Shown here: piece after piece, positions 25,878 through 33,871 of the stretch
How positions within the stretch are numbered: position 1 is the stretch's first letter
Layout: each line of letters begins with the position of its first letter
From: Sphingobium aromaticiconvertens
Lineage (GTDB): Bacteria; Pseudomonadota; Alphaproteobacteria; Sphingomonadales; Sphingomonadaceae
Length of the DNA: 64,000 nt
Assembly (NCBI RefSeq): GCF_037154075.1
Contig: NZ_JBANRJ010000001.1
Location: forward strand, 2,227,501 to 2,291,500
Direction: 5' to 3'
The notes under the pieces: generated by a model
The model's database searches: none
Told to the model about the DNA's origin: nothing
Seen by the model: only the letters and a program-made list of their open reading frames with translations
Made by a program: the position numbers and the translations under genes

Positions 25878-26525
25878 TTAGCGCCAGGGCTGCTCGCGAT
25901 ACCATTTGGTGATGATATATTTGACGCCCGCCCGGACTTTCATACCATGATGCAGGCTGGCGGCATTATAGGCGCCAGGACCAAGGCGGTTGTTCCACGC
26001 AAGGAGCTTGCCGGTTTCGGGCTGGACGGTCTTGCCGATCTTGGGAAAGCGGGTCGCGCCGCCCGCCTGCGGGTCGTTGAGATAGACCATCAGCGTCCAG
26101 GTGCGATTACCGACGCCGGTGCAATATTTGAGGAAATCCGCACCTTTCGGGTCGAAATAGTCGGTATGCGCCTTGAACTCCTGGCCGGGCGCATAGCGCT
26201 GGCCCTGGATCGGTTCGCCATGGGCGGGATCTATGCCCGCAAACTGGGCGAGCTTTGCGTCAATGGCGGCAACGACCGGGTCGGCGGCATCGAGGTCGCA
26301 CGTCTCGCTGGTGCGGAAGGAGCCGTCGCCGTTTGCGTCGGCGATGGTGGAGGGGCGACGGTTCGTTTCGATCCGCTCGATAAGCGCCGCACATTCCATT
26401 GCGTCCAGAAAGTCGCGGCGGATGAACAGGGCCAGCTCTTTGCTGGGCACGCGCTGAACCCTGGGCAGGGCGGCGATCCGGACTGGATCGGCGTCCTGAG
26501 AGGCAATGGAGGTGGCGTCGGTCAT
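25878..26525 (-). CDS. 2OG-Fe(II) oxygenase, prolyl 4-hydroxylase-like
   Basis: 215 residues from ATG 26525, chosen for AGGG six bases upstream; an earlier in-frame ATG at 26579 lies inside the PHO-like array and is unlikely. The iron ligands are visible: His and Asp in AHTDYF (about residue 118) and His in LHHGMKV (about 193), with the 2-oxoglutarate-binding lysine in VKYIITKWYRE. RTWTLMVYLNDPQAGGATRFP is typical of the P4H alpha-subunit-like fold. It diverges from gspC, sharing the 130-bp region that contains the PHO-like array. Substrate unknown; hydroxylation of a secreted or surface protein is possible. Confidence 0.85.
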   Translation of the reverse strand: MTDATSIASQDADPVRIAALPRVQRVPSKELALFIRRDFLDAMECAALIERIETNRRPSTIADANGDGSFRTSETCDLDAADPVVAAIDAKLAQFAGIDPAHGEPIQGQRYAPGQEFKAHTDYFDPKGADFLKYCTGVGNRTWTLMVYLNDPQAGGATRFPKIGKTVQPETGKLLAWNNRLGPGAYNAASLHHGMKVRAGVKYIITKWYREQPWR

Positions 26526-26572
26526 GATGCCCTGACTATCCAGAGAGGGTGGAAAATCAAGCCTCTCGCCGA

Positions 26573-26601
26573 TTGTCATATTACCGTCACATTACTGTCA
26601 T
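26573..26601 (+). promoter_or_regulatory. triple PHO-box-like array in front of the T2SS operon
   Basis: TTGTCAT-ATTA-CCGTCAC-ATTA-CTGTCAT: three 7-bp half-sites in the same orientation at exact 11-bp spacing, each gap ATTA. This is very close to the PhoB-binding consensus. A -10-like TAAAAT lies at 26609-26614, eight bases downstream, and gspC starts at 26658, so the geometry fits a PhoB-activated promoter driving the plus strand. Effect on the divergent oxygenase gene is unclear. Confidence 0.72.
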
Positions 26602-26657
26602 CTGTTGGTAAAATCCATTAACTAGCAGGCGACATCCAAAGGGGGATTTCGACTGAG

Positions 26658-27503
26658 ATGCGCGTTCCGGGGCGAGAGAGACTGGATGGATGGCGACTGC
26701 GCGCAGTCCCGGTGAACTGGTTGTCAGTCGCCGAAATGGCGCTGTTGGCCGGTGTGGCGCTTCAGGCGGCGCGGCTCATATGGGCGGTGATGACGCCGTT
26801 CGGGCCAGCGGGGCCATGGGAAGGGCGGCAGGCCGAGATTCTGGCGCCCGCCGCGCGGGAGGCGCTATTCTCCAGCTTCGATCCCTTTTTCCGGGGCGAT
26901 ACGCCGCAAGGGGGCAATGTCGTCGTCACGTCGCTGGCGCTCACGGTTTATGGCATCCGCCTCAATGAAGGGTCCGGCTTGGGATCGGCGATCATCGCGA
27001 CGCCCGACGGCATCCAGAACAGCTTTGCCGTGGGTGATGAGATCATGCCGGGCGTGGTGTTGAAGGGCGTCGCTTTCGATCATGTGACGATCGACCGGGG
27101 TGGCGCGGAGGAGCAGGTCTTCATCGACCAGTCCACGCCCGCGCCGGAAGCGCCTCCGGGAGCAGGCGAAGTGGCCGCAGTTGCGCAGTCGCCGATGGCC
27201 CCGCCGCCCCAACCGCCCCTTGGCAGTCCGACGTCCGAAATGTTGAAGCGCGATGTCGGTTTCGCGCCCCGGACCCAGAATGGCCGCGTGACGGGTCTGG
27301 TGCTCCAGTCCAGGGGACCGGGTTTTGCCGCCGCGGGCTTCCAGCCCGGCGACATCGTGACCCAGGTCAATGGCAGGGTGATCGGATCGGGCGGTGATCT
27401 CGCCGTCCTTCAGAACCAGATCGCGCCGGGTGCGCGCATTTCCCTGATGGTGGAGCGCGGCGCGGCCGTGGTGCCCATCGCCCTTACGTTGCAAGGCCAA
27501 TGA
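26658..27503 (+). CDS. gspC: type II secretion system protein C
   Basis: 281 residues, first gene of the operon, with AAAGGGGG upstream. An inner-membrane helix (SVAEMALLAGVALQAARLIW, about residues 22-41) is followed by the HR domain (VVVTSLALTVYGIRLNEGSG to GDEIMPGVVLKGVAFDHVTI), which contacts the secretin. After a Pro-rich linker comes a C-terminal PDZ-like domain (VLQSRGPGFAAAGFQPGDIVTQVNGRVI-like). GspC connects the inner-membrane platform to GspD. Stop and gspD start overlap by four bases. Confidence 0.92.
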   Translation: MRVPGRERLDGWRLRAVPVNWLSVAEMALLAGVALQAARLIWAVMTPFGPAGPWEGRQAEILAPAAREALFSSFDPFFRGDTPQGGNVVVTSLALTVYGIRLNEGSGLGSAIIATPDGIQNSFAVGDEIMPGVVLKGVAFDHVTIDRGGAEEQVFIDQSTPAPEAPPGAGEVAAVAQSPMAPPPQPPLGSPTSEMLKRDVGFAPRTQNGRVTGLVLQSRGPGFAAAGFQPGDIVTQVNGRVIGSGGDLAVLQNQIAPGARISLMVERGAAVVPIALTLQGQ

Positions 27504-29701
27504 CCAGATATTTCCTGACCGCTTCCGCCGCCCTCGCGCTCGTGCTGGCGGCCCCTGTTCATGCCCAGCAAACGCTGAATGTACGCGATGCGGACATCCG
27601 CGCCTTCATTCAGGATGCGGCGCGGGTGACGGGGCGCACCTTCATCATCGACAATCGGGTGCAGGGGAAGGTGTCGGTCGTGACCGACCGGCCGCTCAGC
27701 CGGTCCGAATATTTCGAGATTTTTCTGTCTACGCTGCGGGCCAACGGACTGGTGGCGATACCGGGACCGGGCGGCGCCTATCGTGTGCAGCCTGCTGACG
27801 GAGCGGCAGGACAACCCAGTTCGGTGGGCAGCGCGGCCAATCGCAACAGCTTTGTAACCGAAGTCTTCCGCCTGCGGTCGATCGATGCGGCGTCGGCGCT
27901 GGAAACGCTGCGGCCATTGGTCAGCAAAGACGGGTCGGTGACGGCCAACCGGGCGGGCAACAGCGTGGTCGTCGCTGACTATGCCGATAATATTTCACGA
28001 ATCCGGCAAGTGATTGCGCGCGTGGACCGCGACACATCCACATCCCAGGTGGTGATGCTGAAAAATGCCGGAGCGCGAGAGATCGCGACGTCGCTTCAGG
28101 CGTTGGTGGCCGGTGGTGGAGGCGAGGGGGCTGCCCCCTCCGCCTCAACCGTCGTGCCGATCGACAGCAGCAACGCAATCGCCCTTCGCGGCGATGCGGG
28201 CACCGTGGCGCGACTGGCGGAAATGGCGCGCAACCTTGACCGGCAGGCCGCCAGCGGGACCGAAATCCGGGTTTACTGGCTGGAACATGCCGATGCTGAA
28301 AAGCTGTTGCCGGTATTGCAGCAACTTGTCGGGCAGGCGTCTTCCAGCATCAGCGCGACGACGCCCAGTGCTGCGCCTTCTGCGAGCGCGGCACCGACGA
28401 CATCCGCCGTTCCGACTGCTGCGGCCTCGGCATCCTCTTCATCGGGCGGCGGCATATCGACACGCGGCCCGGCGATCGTCACCCGCTATGAGGGCGCGAA
28501 CGCGATCATCGTCGCGGCCAATAGCGACGTGCAGCGGATGCTGGGCGAGACGATCCGCCAGTTGGACACACGGCGCGAACAGGTGCTGGTAGAGGCGATC
28601 ATTGTCGAGATTGGCGACATTGCCGCGCGCAATCTGGGCGTGCAGTTCCTGATCGGCAGCACCAAGACGGGCTTTGCCGCAACCAACTATTCCAACGCCT
28701 CGCCCAATCTGCTGACGCTGGCGGGGGCCATCGGCGCTAACGAACTGGGTACGACTGAAACGGTCGTCGTCGCACCCGATGGCACGCGCACCACCACGAC
28801 GACGCGCGAAAACGGCGACCTGGCCAGCAGCCTCCAGCAAGCAGCGGTCGACAGCCTTCGCAATGCGACGGGCGGCTTTGGCGGGATTGCGACGGGCCTT
28901 GGCAATAACGGCCTGTTCGGGGCGATCATCAACGCCGTGCGATCGGATTCTACCAGCAACCTTCTGTCCACACCCTCGGTCATGACGCTGGACAACCAGA
29001 AGGCGTCGATCCTGGTCGGCCAGCAGGTGCCGGTCACGACCGGCGAAGCGCTTTCCCAGAATTTCGACAATCAGTTCCGTACCGTGCAGCGGCAGGATGT
29101 CGGTATCAAGCTGGAGGTGAAGCCCCAGATCAACACCGGCGGCGCGATTAAATTGTTCCTGAAGCAGGAGGTGAGCAGCGTCGCCGGACCGGTCAGCAAC
29201 AACAGCAGCGACCTGATCATCAACAAGCGCGAGATCGAGACGACCGTCACGGTGGATGATGGCGAGATATTGGCGCTGGGTGGCCTGCTGGATGACAATG
29301 AGCGGCGGACGATCGAGCGTATCCCGCTCTTGTCGGACATTCCCGGCATTGGCGAACTGTTCAAGTCACGCAGCCGCAGCAAGACCAAGACGAACCTGAT
29401 GGTCTTCATCCGGCCGACGATCCTGCGAAGCAAGGAGGATGCGCGTCGCCTGACGCAGCAGCGCTATGGCTATGTCCGCGACATGCAGATGCGGCGCAGC
29501 CCCGATACGGAGCCGACCATCGACGAACTGGTCCGCGACTATATGGGCGCGACACCGCCGCTGCCGGTCGATGGTCCGGGGCAAGTGGTGGCTCCGCCCG
29601 CCGGGTCCGTCCCGCCGCCGCAAGTGATCGAACCCGAAACGCGGCAATCCAGCAGCGTCGTGCGACCCGTCGAACTTCCGGCCAGCGGAGTGAAGCCGTG
29701 A
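27500..29701 (+). CDS. gspD: type II secretion system secretin
   Basis: 733 residues with a signal peptide (cleavage after VHAQ, about residue 23). The N0 domain (LNVRDADIRAFIQDAARVTG) and three N1-N3 repeats are followed by the secretin core: VPVTTGEALSQNFDNQFRTV, DVGIKLEVKPQINTGG and ALGGLLDDNERRTIERIPLL, ending with GELFKSRSRSKTKTNLMVFI. The N3 domain holds a 35-residue Ser/Ala/Pro/Thr low-complexity loop (about residues 285-315). The C-terminal tail after ~residue 640 is Pro-rich and might hold a pilotin-binding S domain. No pilotin gene is seen. Forms the outer-membrane channel. Confidence 0.95.
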   Translation: MTRYFLTASAALALVLAAPVHAQQTLNVRDADIRAFIQDAARVTGRTFIIDNRVQGKVSVVTDRPLSRSEYFEIFLSTLRANGLVAIPGPGGAYRVQPADGAAGQPSSVGSAANRNSFVTEVFRLRSIDAASALETLRPLVSKDGSVTANRAGNSVVVADYADNISRIRQVIARVDRDTSTSQVVMLKNAGAREIATSLQALVAGGGGEGAAPSASTVVPIDSSNAIALRGDAGTVARLAEMARNLDRQAASGTEIRVYWLEHADAEKLLPVLQQLVGQASSSISATTPSAAPSASAAPTTSAVPTAAASASSSSGGGISTRGPAIVTRYEGANAIIVAANSDVQRMLGETIRQLDTRREQVLVEAIIVEIGDIAARNLGVQFLIGSTKTGFAATNYSNASPNLLTLAGAIGANELGTTETVVVAPDGTRTTTTTRENGDLASSLQQAAVDSLRNATGGFGGIATGLGNNGLFGAIINAVRSDSTSNLLSTPSVMTLDNQKASILVGQQVPVTTGEALSQNFDNQFRTVQRQDVGIKLEVKPQINTGGAIKLFLKQEVSSVAGPVSNNSSDLIINKREIETTVTVDDGEILALGGLLDDNERRTIERIPLLSDIPGIGELFKSRSRSKTKTNLMVFIRPTILRSKEDARRLTQQRYGYVRDMQMRRSPDTEPTIDELVRDYMGATPPLPVDGPGQVVAPPAGSVPPPQVIEPETRQSSSVVRPVELPASGVKP

Positions 29702-31293
29702 ACGAACAGGATGATAGCAGCGGTGGGACAGGCTTGCCGCTTCCGCACGGGGCTTCGGAGCAGGAGCGCGGTATAACGCCGTATATCGCGCCGCGCCCGA
29801 TCGACATTCCCTATGGCTTTGCGCGAAAGAACGGCCTCGTCCTGCTCGCCGGTGAGGGCGAGCGGCTGGAGATTGCCATGCGCGAAGGCAGTGATCCGCG
29901 CGTATTGCTGGAGGTCCGGCGGCATCTGGCGCGCAGTTTCGACGTTCGTTTCGTCGAAGCGGCGCAGTTCGACAAGCATCTGTCCGAACGCTATGCGATG
30001 GACGGCAGCGCGGCGGCCATGGCGGGATCGCTGGAAATGGGCGCGGACGAGCTGGACATGCTCGCCACCGACCTGCCAACCGCCGACGATTTGCTCGACA
30101 GCGCCGACGATGCACCGGCCATCCGCCTGATCAACGGCATCATCGCCGAAGCCGCGCGGCAGGGCGTCAGCGACATCCATATCGAACCCTATGAAACCGG
30201 CCTCGTCGTGCGGATGCGCGTCGATGGCGTGCTGCGGGAAACGCTGCGGATGCCGCCGCATGTCGCGCCGGTGGTCGTCAGCCGTATCAAGGTGATGGCG
30301 CGGCTGGACATTGCGGAGCGGCGTGTGCCGCAGGATGGGCGCATCGGCCTGACGCTGGGTGGCAAGCTGCTGGATGTGCGTGTCTCCACCTTGCCGAGCC
30401 GCGCGGGCGAGCGGGTCGTGCTGCGCATATTGGACAAGGAAAATGCGGGCATGTCGCTTGACCTGCTGGGCATGGCGGGGGCGGCGGACCGGATTTTCCG
30501 TGAAGGGCTGGCCGAACCGAACGGCATCATTCTGGTTACTGGACCGACCGGATCGGGCAAGACGACCACGCTCTATGCGGGCCTGCGCCAGTTGAACGAT
30601 GGCAGCCGCAATATCCTGACCGTGGAAGACCCGGTCGAATATGCGATGGACGGCGTCGGGCAGACGCAGGTCAATGCGAAGGTCGGACTGACCTTCGCCG
30701 CCGGGTTGCGCGCGATTTTGCGCCAGGATCCCGACGTCGTGATGGTCGGCGAAATCCGCGACCGCGAGACTGCGGAGATCGCGGTGCAGGCGTCGCTGAC
30801 GGGGCATCTGGTGCTCTCGACAGTCCACACCAATGACGCGGTGGGCGCGATCACGCGGATGCGCGACATGCGGGTTGAACCGTTCCTGATGGCCTCCACC
30901 CTGCGCGCGGTGATCGCGCAGCGACTGGTGCGGCGGCTTTGCCAGCATTGCCGGGAACCGGTGCAGGCGGACAAGTCGGCCAGCGCCTTGCTGGGCTTTG
31001 ATCCGGGCACCATCATCTATCGTGCGCGTGGTTGTGAGGAGTGCAGCGGCACCGGGTACAAGGGCCGGATTGGCGTGTTCGAGGCGATCCGTATCGACGA
31101 TACGATCCGCCGCCTGATCAACGATGGTGGTGACGAATCCCTGATCGCGCGCCATGCCTTCCTGAACACCCCGAACCTGGGATCTGCGGCGCGGGCGCTT
31201 GTGCGGGACGGACAGACCACGGCTGAGGAAGCAATCCGCATTTCGCGGCGGGATTCGCCCGAGCTGGAGCCTGAGTTGGCGCCCGATGGCTGA
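29698..31293 (+). CDS. gspE: type II secretion system ATPase E
   Basis: 531 residues from GTG 29698, overlapping the gspD stop. The N-terminal domain binds GspL. The ATPase domain has Walker A GPTGSGKTT (about residue 281-289), the Asp box LTVEDPVEYAMDGVGQTQV, Walker B DPDVVMVGEIRD (about 345) and the His box TVHTNDAVGAITRM. The zinc-binding tetracysteine is intact: CQHC (about 414) and CEEC (about 446). It powers pseudopilus assembly at the cytoplasmic face. Confidence 0.96.
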   Translation: MNEQDDSSGGTGLPLPHGASEQERGITPYIAPRPIDIPYGFARKNGLVLLAGEGERLEIAMREGSDPRVLLEVRRHLARSFDVRFVEAAQFDKHLSERYAMDGSAAAMAGSLEMGADELDMLATDLPTADDLLDSADDAPAIRLINGIIAEAARQGVSDIHIEPYETGLVVRMRVDGVLRETLRMPPHVAPVVVSRIKVMARLDIAERRVPQDGRIGLTLGGKLLDVRVSTLPSRAGERVVLRILDKENAGMSLDLLGMAGAADRIFREGLAEPNGIILVTGPTGSGKTTTLYAGLRQLNDGSRNILTVEDPVEYAMDGVGQTQVNAKVGLTFAAGLRAILRQDPDVVMVGEIRDRETAEIAVQASLTGHLVLSTVHTNDAVGAITRMRDMRVEPFLMASTLRAVIAQRLVRRLCQHCREPVQADKSASALLGFDPGTIIYRARGCEECSGTGYKGRIGVFEAIRIDDTIRRLINDGGDESLIARHAFLNTPNLGSAARALVRDGQTTAEEAIRISRRDSPELEPELAPDG

Positions 31294-32503
31294 GTATGAC
31301 TATATCGCGATTGATCCTGCCGGGCGCGAGCGCAAGGGCAGCGTGAAGGCCGAGACGATCGAGGACGCGCGGGCGCGGCTGGACGCGCGCAAGATGTTCG
31401 TGGTGAAGGTGGAACCGGGCGCTGTCGCCGTTGCACGGAAGCGTGCGGGCCTCTCGCTGCGCGCCGCGCGCCTGTCGCCCAAGGAACTGACGCTGTTTAC
31501 GCGGCAGCTTTCGACGCTAGTGCAAGTCAGTCCACTGGAGGAATCGCTGCGGACCATCGGTCGGCAGAGCGAGCAGGATCATGTGCGCGCCATCGTCGGC
31601 AAGGTGCATGGCGGCGTGATGGAGGGGCGGCGGCTGGCCGATGCGATGGGGGCGGAACCAAAAAGCTTTCCGCCGCTGTTTCGCGCGATGATTTCTGCGG
31701 GTGAAAGCTCGGGCAGCTTGCCCACGATCATGGAACGTCTGTCCGACCTGATGGAACGGCAGGCCGTGATCCGGTCGAAAGTGATAACGGCGATCGCCTA
31801 TCCCAGCGTATTGGCGGGTTTTGCGGTCTGCGTGGTGGCGGCGCTGATGATCTTTGTCGTCCCCAAGGTGGTCGAGCAGTTCGATACGGTGGGGCAAACC
31901 CTGCCGCTGCTGACGCGGATCGTCATGGGAATATCGGCTTTCCTCGCGGCCTGGTGGTGGCTGCTGCTGATCCTCATGGCGCTGGCGGGCGTTGGCGCGT
32001 GGCGGGCCTTGAAGGTGGAAAGCATCCGTTTTCGTTTCGATGGCGCGCTGCTGCGCTTGCCGGTGATCGGCCGCCTGATCCGCGACTTGCACGCCGCGCG
32101 AATGGCGCGCACCCTGTCGACCATGGTGGCAAGCCGCCTGCCGTTGATGGAGGGCCTGTCGCTGACCGCCAGCACCGTTCATAATCGCGTGCTGCGTCGC
32201 GCATCCGACGACATTGTCGAGGCCATCCGTGGCGGCGGCAGCCTGTCGGCGGCGTTGCGGCGGGCGGGCGTTTTCCCGCCGCTGCTGGTCTATCTGGCGG
32301 CGAGCGGCGAGGCCGCCGGGCGGCTGGACACGATGCTGGAACGCGCGGCCGATTATCTGGAGCGCGAGTTCGATACCTTTACCGGCGCGGCGCTGGCGAT
32401 GCTGGAGCCGATCATCATCATATTGATGGGGGCGATCGTCGCCGTCATCATTCTGTCGATCCTGCTGCCGATCCTGCAACTGCAAAGCCTTACAGGTGCC
32501 TGA
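31286..32503 (+). CDS. gspF: type II secretion system inner-membrane protein F
   Basis: 405 residues from ATG 31286 (MAEYDYIAIDPAGRERKG), overlapping gspE by eight bases. Two homologous T2SSF domains flank the membrane helices: LTLFTRQLSTLVQVSPLEESL and FRAMISAGESSGSLPTIMERL in the first, TLSTMVASRLPLMEGLSL and LVYLAASGEAAGRLDTMLER in the second. Three membrane segments are predicted, the last being MLEPIIIILMGAIVAVIIL. It is the platform protein that GspE rotates or moves. Confidence 0.96.
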   Translation: MAEYDYIAIDPAGRERKGSVKAETIEDARARLDARKMFVVKVEPGAVAVARKRAGLSLRAARLSPKELTLFTRQLSTLVQVSPLEESLRTIGRQSEQDHVRAIVGKVHGGVMEGRRLADAMGAEPKSFPPLFRAMISAGESSGSLPTIMERLSDLMERQAVIRSKVITAIAYPSVLAGFAVCVVAALMIFVVPKVVEQFDTVGQTLPLLTRIVMGISAFLAAWWWLLLILMALAGVGAWRALKVESIRFRFDGALLRLPVIGRLIRDLHAARMARTLSTMVASRLPLMEGLSLTASTVHNRVLRRASDDIVEAIRGGGSLSAALRRAGVFPPLLVYLAASGEAAGRLDTMLERAADYLEREFDTFTGAALAMLEPIIIILMGAIVAVIILSILLPILQLQSLTGA

Positions 32504-32504
32504 A

Positions 32505-33020
32505 ATGTTGAATAATTCTCTCATGGAACGTCGTTCCGCCGAACACGGCTTCGGTTTCTCGAAGCGTTCCGCCGAACACGGCTTCACGCCCGTGAGGCGT
32601 TCCGCCGAACACGGCTTCACGCTTGTCGAACTGATGGTCGTCATCGTCATCATCGGCCTGCTGGCGACGATCGTGGCGATCAACGTCATCCCCGCGACCG
32701 ATACCGCGCGGGTAGAGAAGGCGAAGGCGGACATCTCCACGATCGAGCAGGCGCTGGAACAATATCGGCTGGATAACCTGACCTATCCATCGGGTACGGA
32801 CGGGTTGCAGGCACTGCTCAGTCCACCCGCGTCGCTCACTCAGCCACAGCGTTACCGCCGGGGCGGCTATATCAAGAAGCTGCCGGATGATCCCTGGGGC
32901 CGTCCTTATCGGTATAGCGTACCGGGCCGAAAGGGCGCGTTCGACATCGCGTCGATGGGCGCGGACGGGCAGCCGGGCGGGGAAGCGGACAATGCGGACC
33001 TTTATTCCAGCGAGCTTTGA
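32505..33020 (+). CDS. gspG: major pseudopilin GspG with repeat-extended leader
   Basis: 171 residues from ATG 32505 (AGGTG seven bases upstream; an in-frame ATG at 32523 is the alternative). The mature pseudopilin begins after Gly in EHG-FTLVELMVVIVIIGLLA, with Glu at position 5, and ends in the GspG calcium-loop region (GTDGLQALLSPP, KKLPDDPWGRPYRY, SMGADGQPGGE). The leader is odd: RSAEHGF occurs three times at 11-residue spacing, making it 37 (or 31) residues long instead of the usual 6-15. The first two copies lack the hydrophobic segment and are unlikely to be cleaved productively. The gspF stop is one base before this start. Confidence 0.93.
   Translation: MLNNSLMERRSAEHGFGFSKRSAEHGFTPVRRSAEHGFTLVELMVVIVIIGLLATIVAINVIPATDTARVEKAKADISTIEQALEQYRLDNLTYPSGTDGLQALLSPPASLTQPQRYRRGGYIKKLPDDPWGRPYRYSVPGRKGAFDIASMGADGQPGGEADNADLYSSEL
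32532..32630. repeat. three tandem 33-bp units in the gspG leader
   Basis: CGTTCCGCCGAACACGGCTT followed by C occurs at 32532, 32565 and 32598, exactly 33 bp apart. The 21 bases are identical in all three, and the 12-base remainders differ (GGTTTCTCGAAG, ACGCCCGTGAGG, ACGCTTGTCGAA). The unit is in frame and encodes RSAEHGF plus four residues. The last copy contains the functional FTLVE. Confidence 0.95.
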
Positions 33021-33465
33021 CCGTTCCGCCGAACACGGCTTCACGCTGCTCGAACTGATGGTCGTCATCACGATCATCGGCTTCGTCTCGGCAGCCGTCG
33101 TGCTGGCGATCCCCGATCCGCGCGGACGCGTGATCGAGGATGCCGATCGCTTCGCCGCGCGCGTTGCCGCCGCCCGCGACGAAGCGATCGTCACCGCGCG
33201 CCCTGTGGGGCTGTGGGTCTCGCCCAGCGGCTATGGCTTCCAGCGCCGTGAGGGCGGGGCGTGGGTGCCGATCGAGGAAAAGCCCTTCCTCACGACCGAC
33301 TGGAAAGGCGGGACGCGTGCGGTGACGGGCCGGGATGAAGCGACGCAGATGGCCTTCGATTCGACAGGCCTGCCGAGCGATCCGCTGACCGTGACGCTGA
33401 CCCGCGATGGGGAGCGGGTGTCGGTATCGGTCGACATGAGCGGAAAGGTCGCGGTGGGTGGCTGA
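32992..33465 (+). CDS. gspH: minor pseudopilin GspH
   Basis: 157 residues from ATG 32992 (GGGGAAG upstream), starting inside the end of gspG. The leader MRTFIPASFDRSAEHG (16 residues) precedes FTLLELMVVITIIGFVSAAV with Glu at position 5. The globular part shows the GspH pattern RFAARVAAARDEAIVTARPVGLWVSPSGY and ends DMSGKVAVGG. It carries one copy of the same 21-bp leader sequence (33022-33042) found three times in gspG. Overlaps gspI by eight bases. Confidence 0.9.
   Translation: MRTFIPASFDRSAEHGFTLLELMVVITIIGFVSAAVVLAIPDPRGRVIEDADRFAARVAAARDEAIVTARPVGLWVSPSGYGFQRREGGAWVPIEEKPFLTTDWKGGTRAVTGRDEATQMAFDSTGLPSDPLTVTLTRDGERVSVSVDMSGKVAVGG
33022..33042. repeat. single copy of the gspG leader repeat in gspH
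   Basis: The 21 bases beginning CGTTCCGCCGAACACGG and ending in CTTC at 33022-33042 are identical to the three gspG copies, followed by ACGCTGCTCGAACTGATGG. Confidence 0.93.
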
Positions 33466-33871
33466 ACGCGTCAGGACTTCCGCCCAGCAGGGCTTCATGT
33501 CTTTGCGACGTTCCGCCCAACAGGGCTTCACGCTGCTGGAAATGCTCGTTGCGTTGGCCGTGTTCAGCCTTGCGGCGTTGGCGCTGGTGCGGCTTCAGGG
33601 GGTGACGTTGCGGACGGCGGCGGACCTTGATGCCAAGACGCTGGGGCAGATCGTCGCGCGCAATATCATGGTGGAGACGCAGACCGATGTGCAGCCGCCC
33701 GCAATGGGTGAAGCGCAGGGCGATGTGACCAATGGCGGCCGACAATGGCACTGGACCCGCACTGTAAAGGCGACTGATGACAAACGGTTGGTGCAGGTCG
33801 ATGTGACGGTCGAGCCGCAGGGCGGCGGCGGATCGCCCAGCGTGCTGAGTTTCGTGCGGGTGGCGGAATGA
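33458..33871 (+). CDS. gspI: minor pseudopilin GspI with duplicated leader
   Basis: 137 residues from GTG 33458, or 124 from ATG 33497, which has AGGG five bases upstream. The mature part begins FTLLEMLVALAVFSLAALAL, Glu at position 5, followed by the GspI pattern ADLDAKTLGQIVARNIMVE. The leader holds two copies of SAQQGF eleven residues apart. If the ATG at 33497 is used, only one copy is translated. Overlaps gspJ by four bases. Confidence 0.9.
   Translation: MAERVRTSAQQGFMSLRRSAQQGFTLLEMLVALAVFSLAALALVRLQGVTLRTAADLDAKTLGQIVARNIMVETQTDVQPPAMGEAQGDVTNGGRQWHWTRTVKATDDKRLVQVDVTVEPQGGGGSPSVLSFVRVAE
33476..33541. repeat. two 33-bp units in the gspI leader
   Basis: TTCCGCCCAGCAGGGCTTC at 33478 and TTCCGCCCAACAGGGCTTC at 33511 differ by one base and lie exactly 33 bp apart, the same period as in gspG. 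Confidence 0.9.

Noticed and set aside
32532..32618. CRISPR-like pattern (21-bp repeats with 12-bp spacers)
   Set aside because: Three in-frame copies inside gspG with spacers that are too short, and the same repeat in neighbouring genes at the same protein position. It is a coding tandem repeat.
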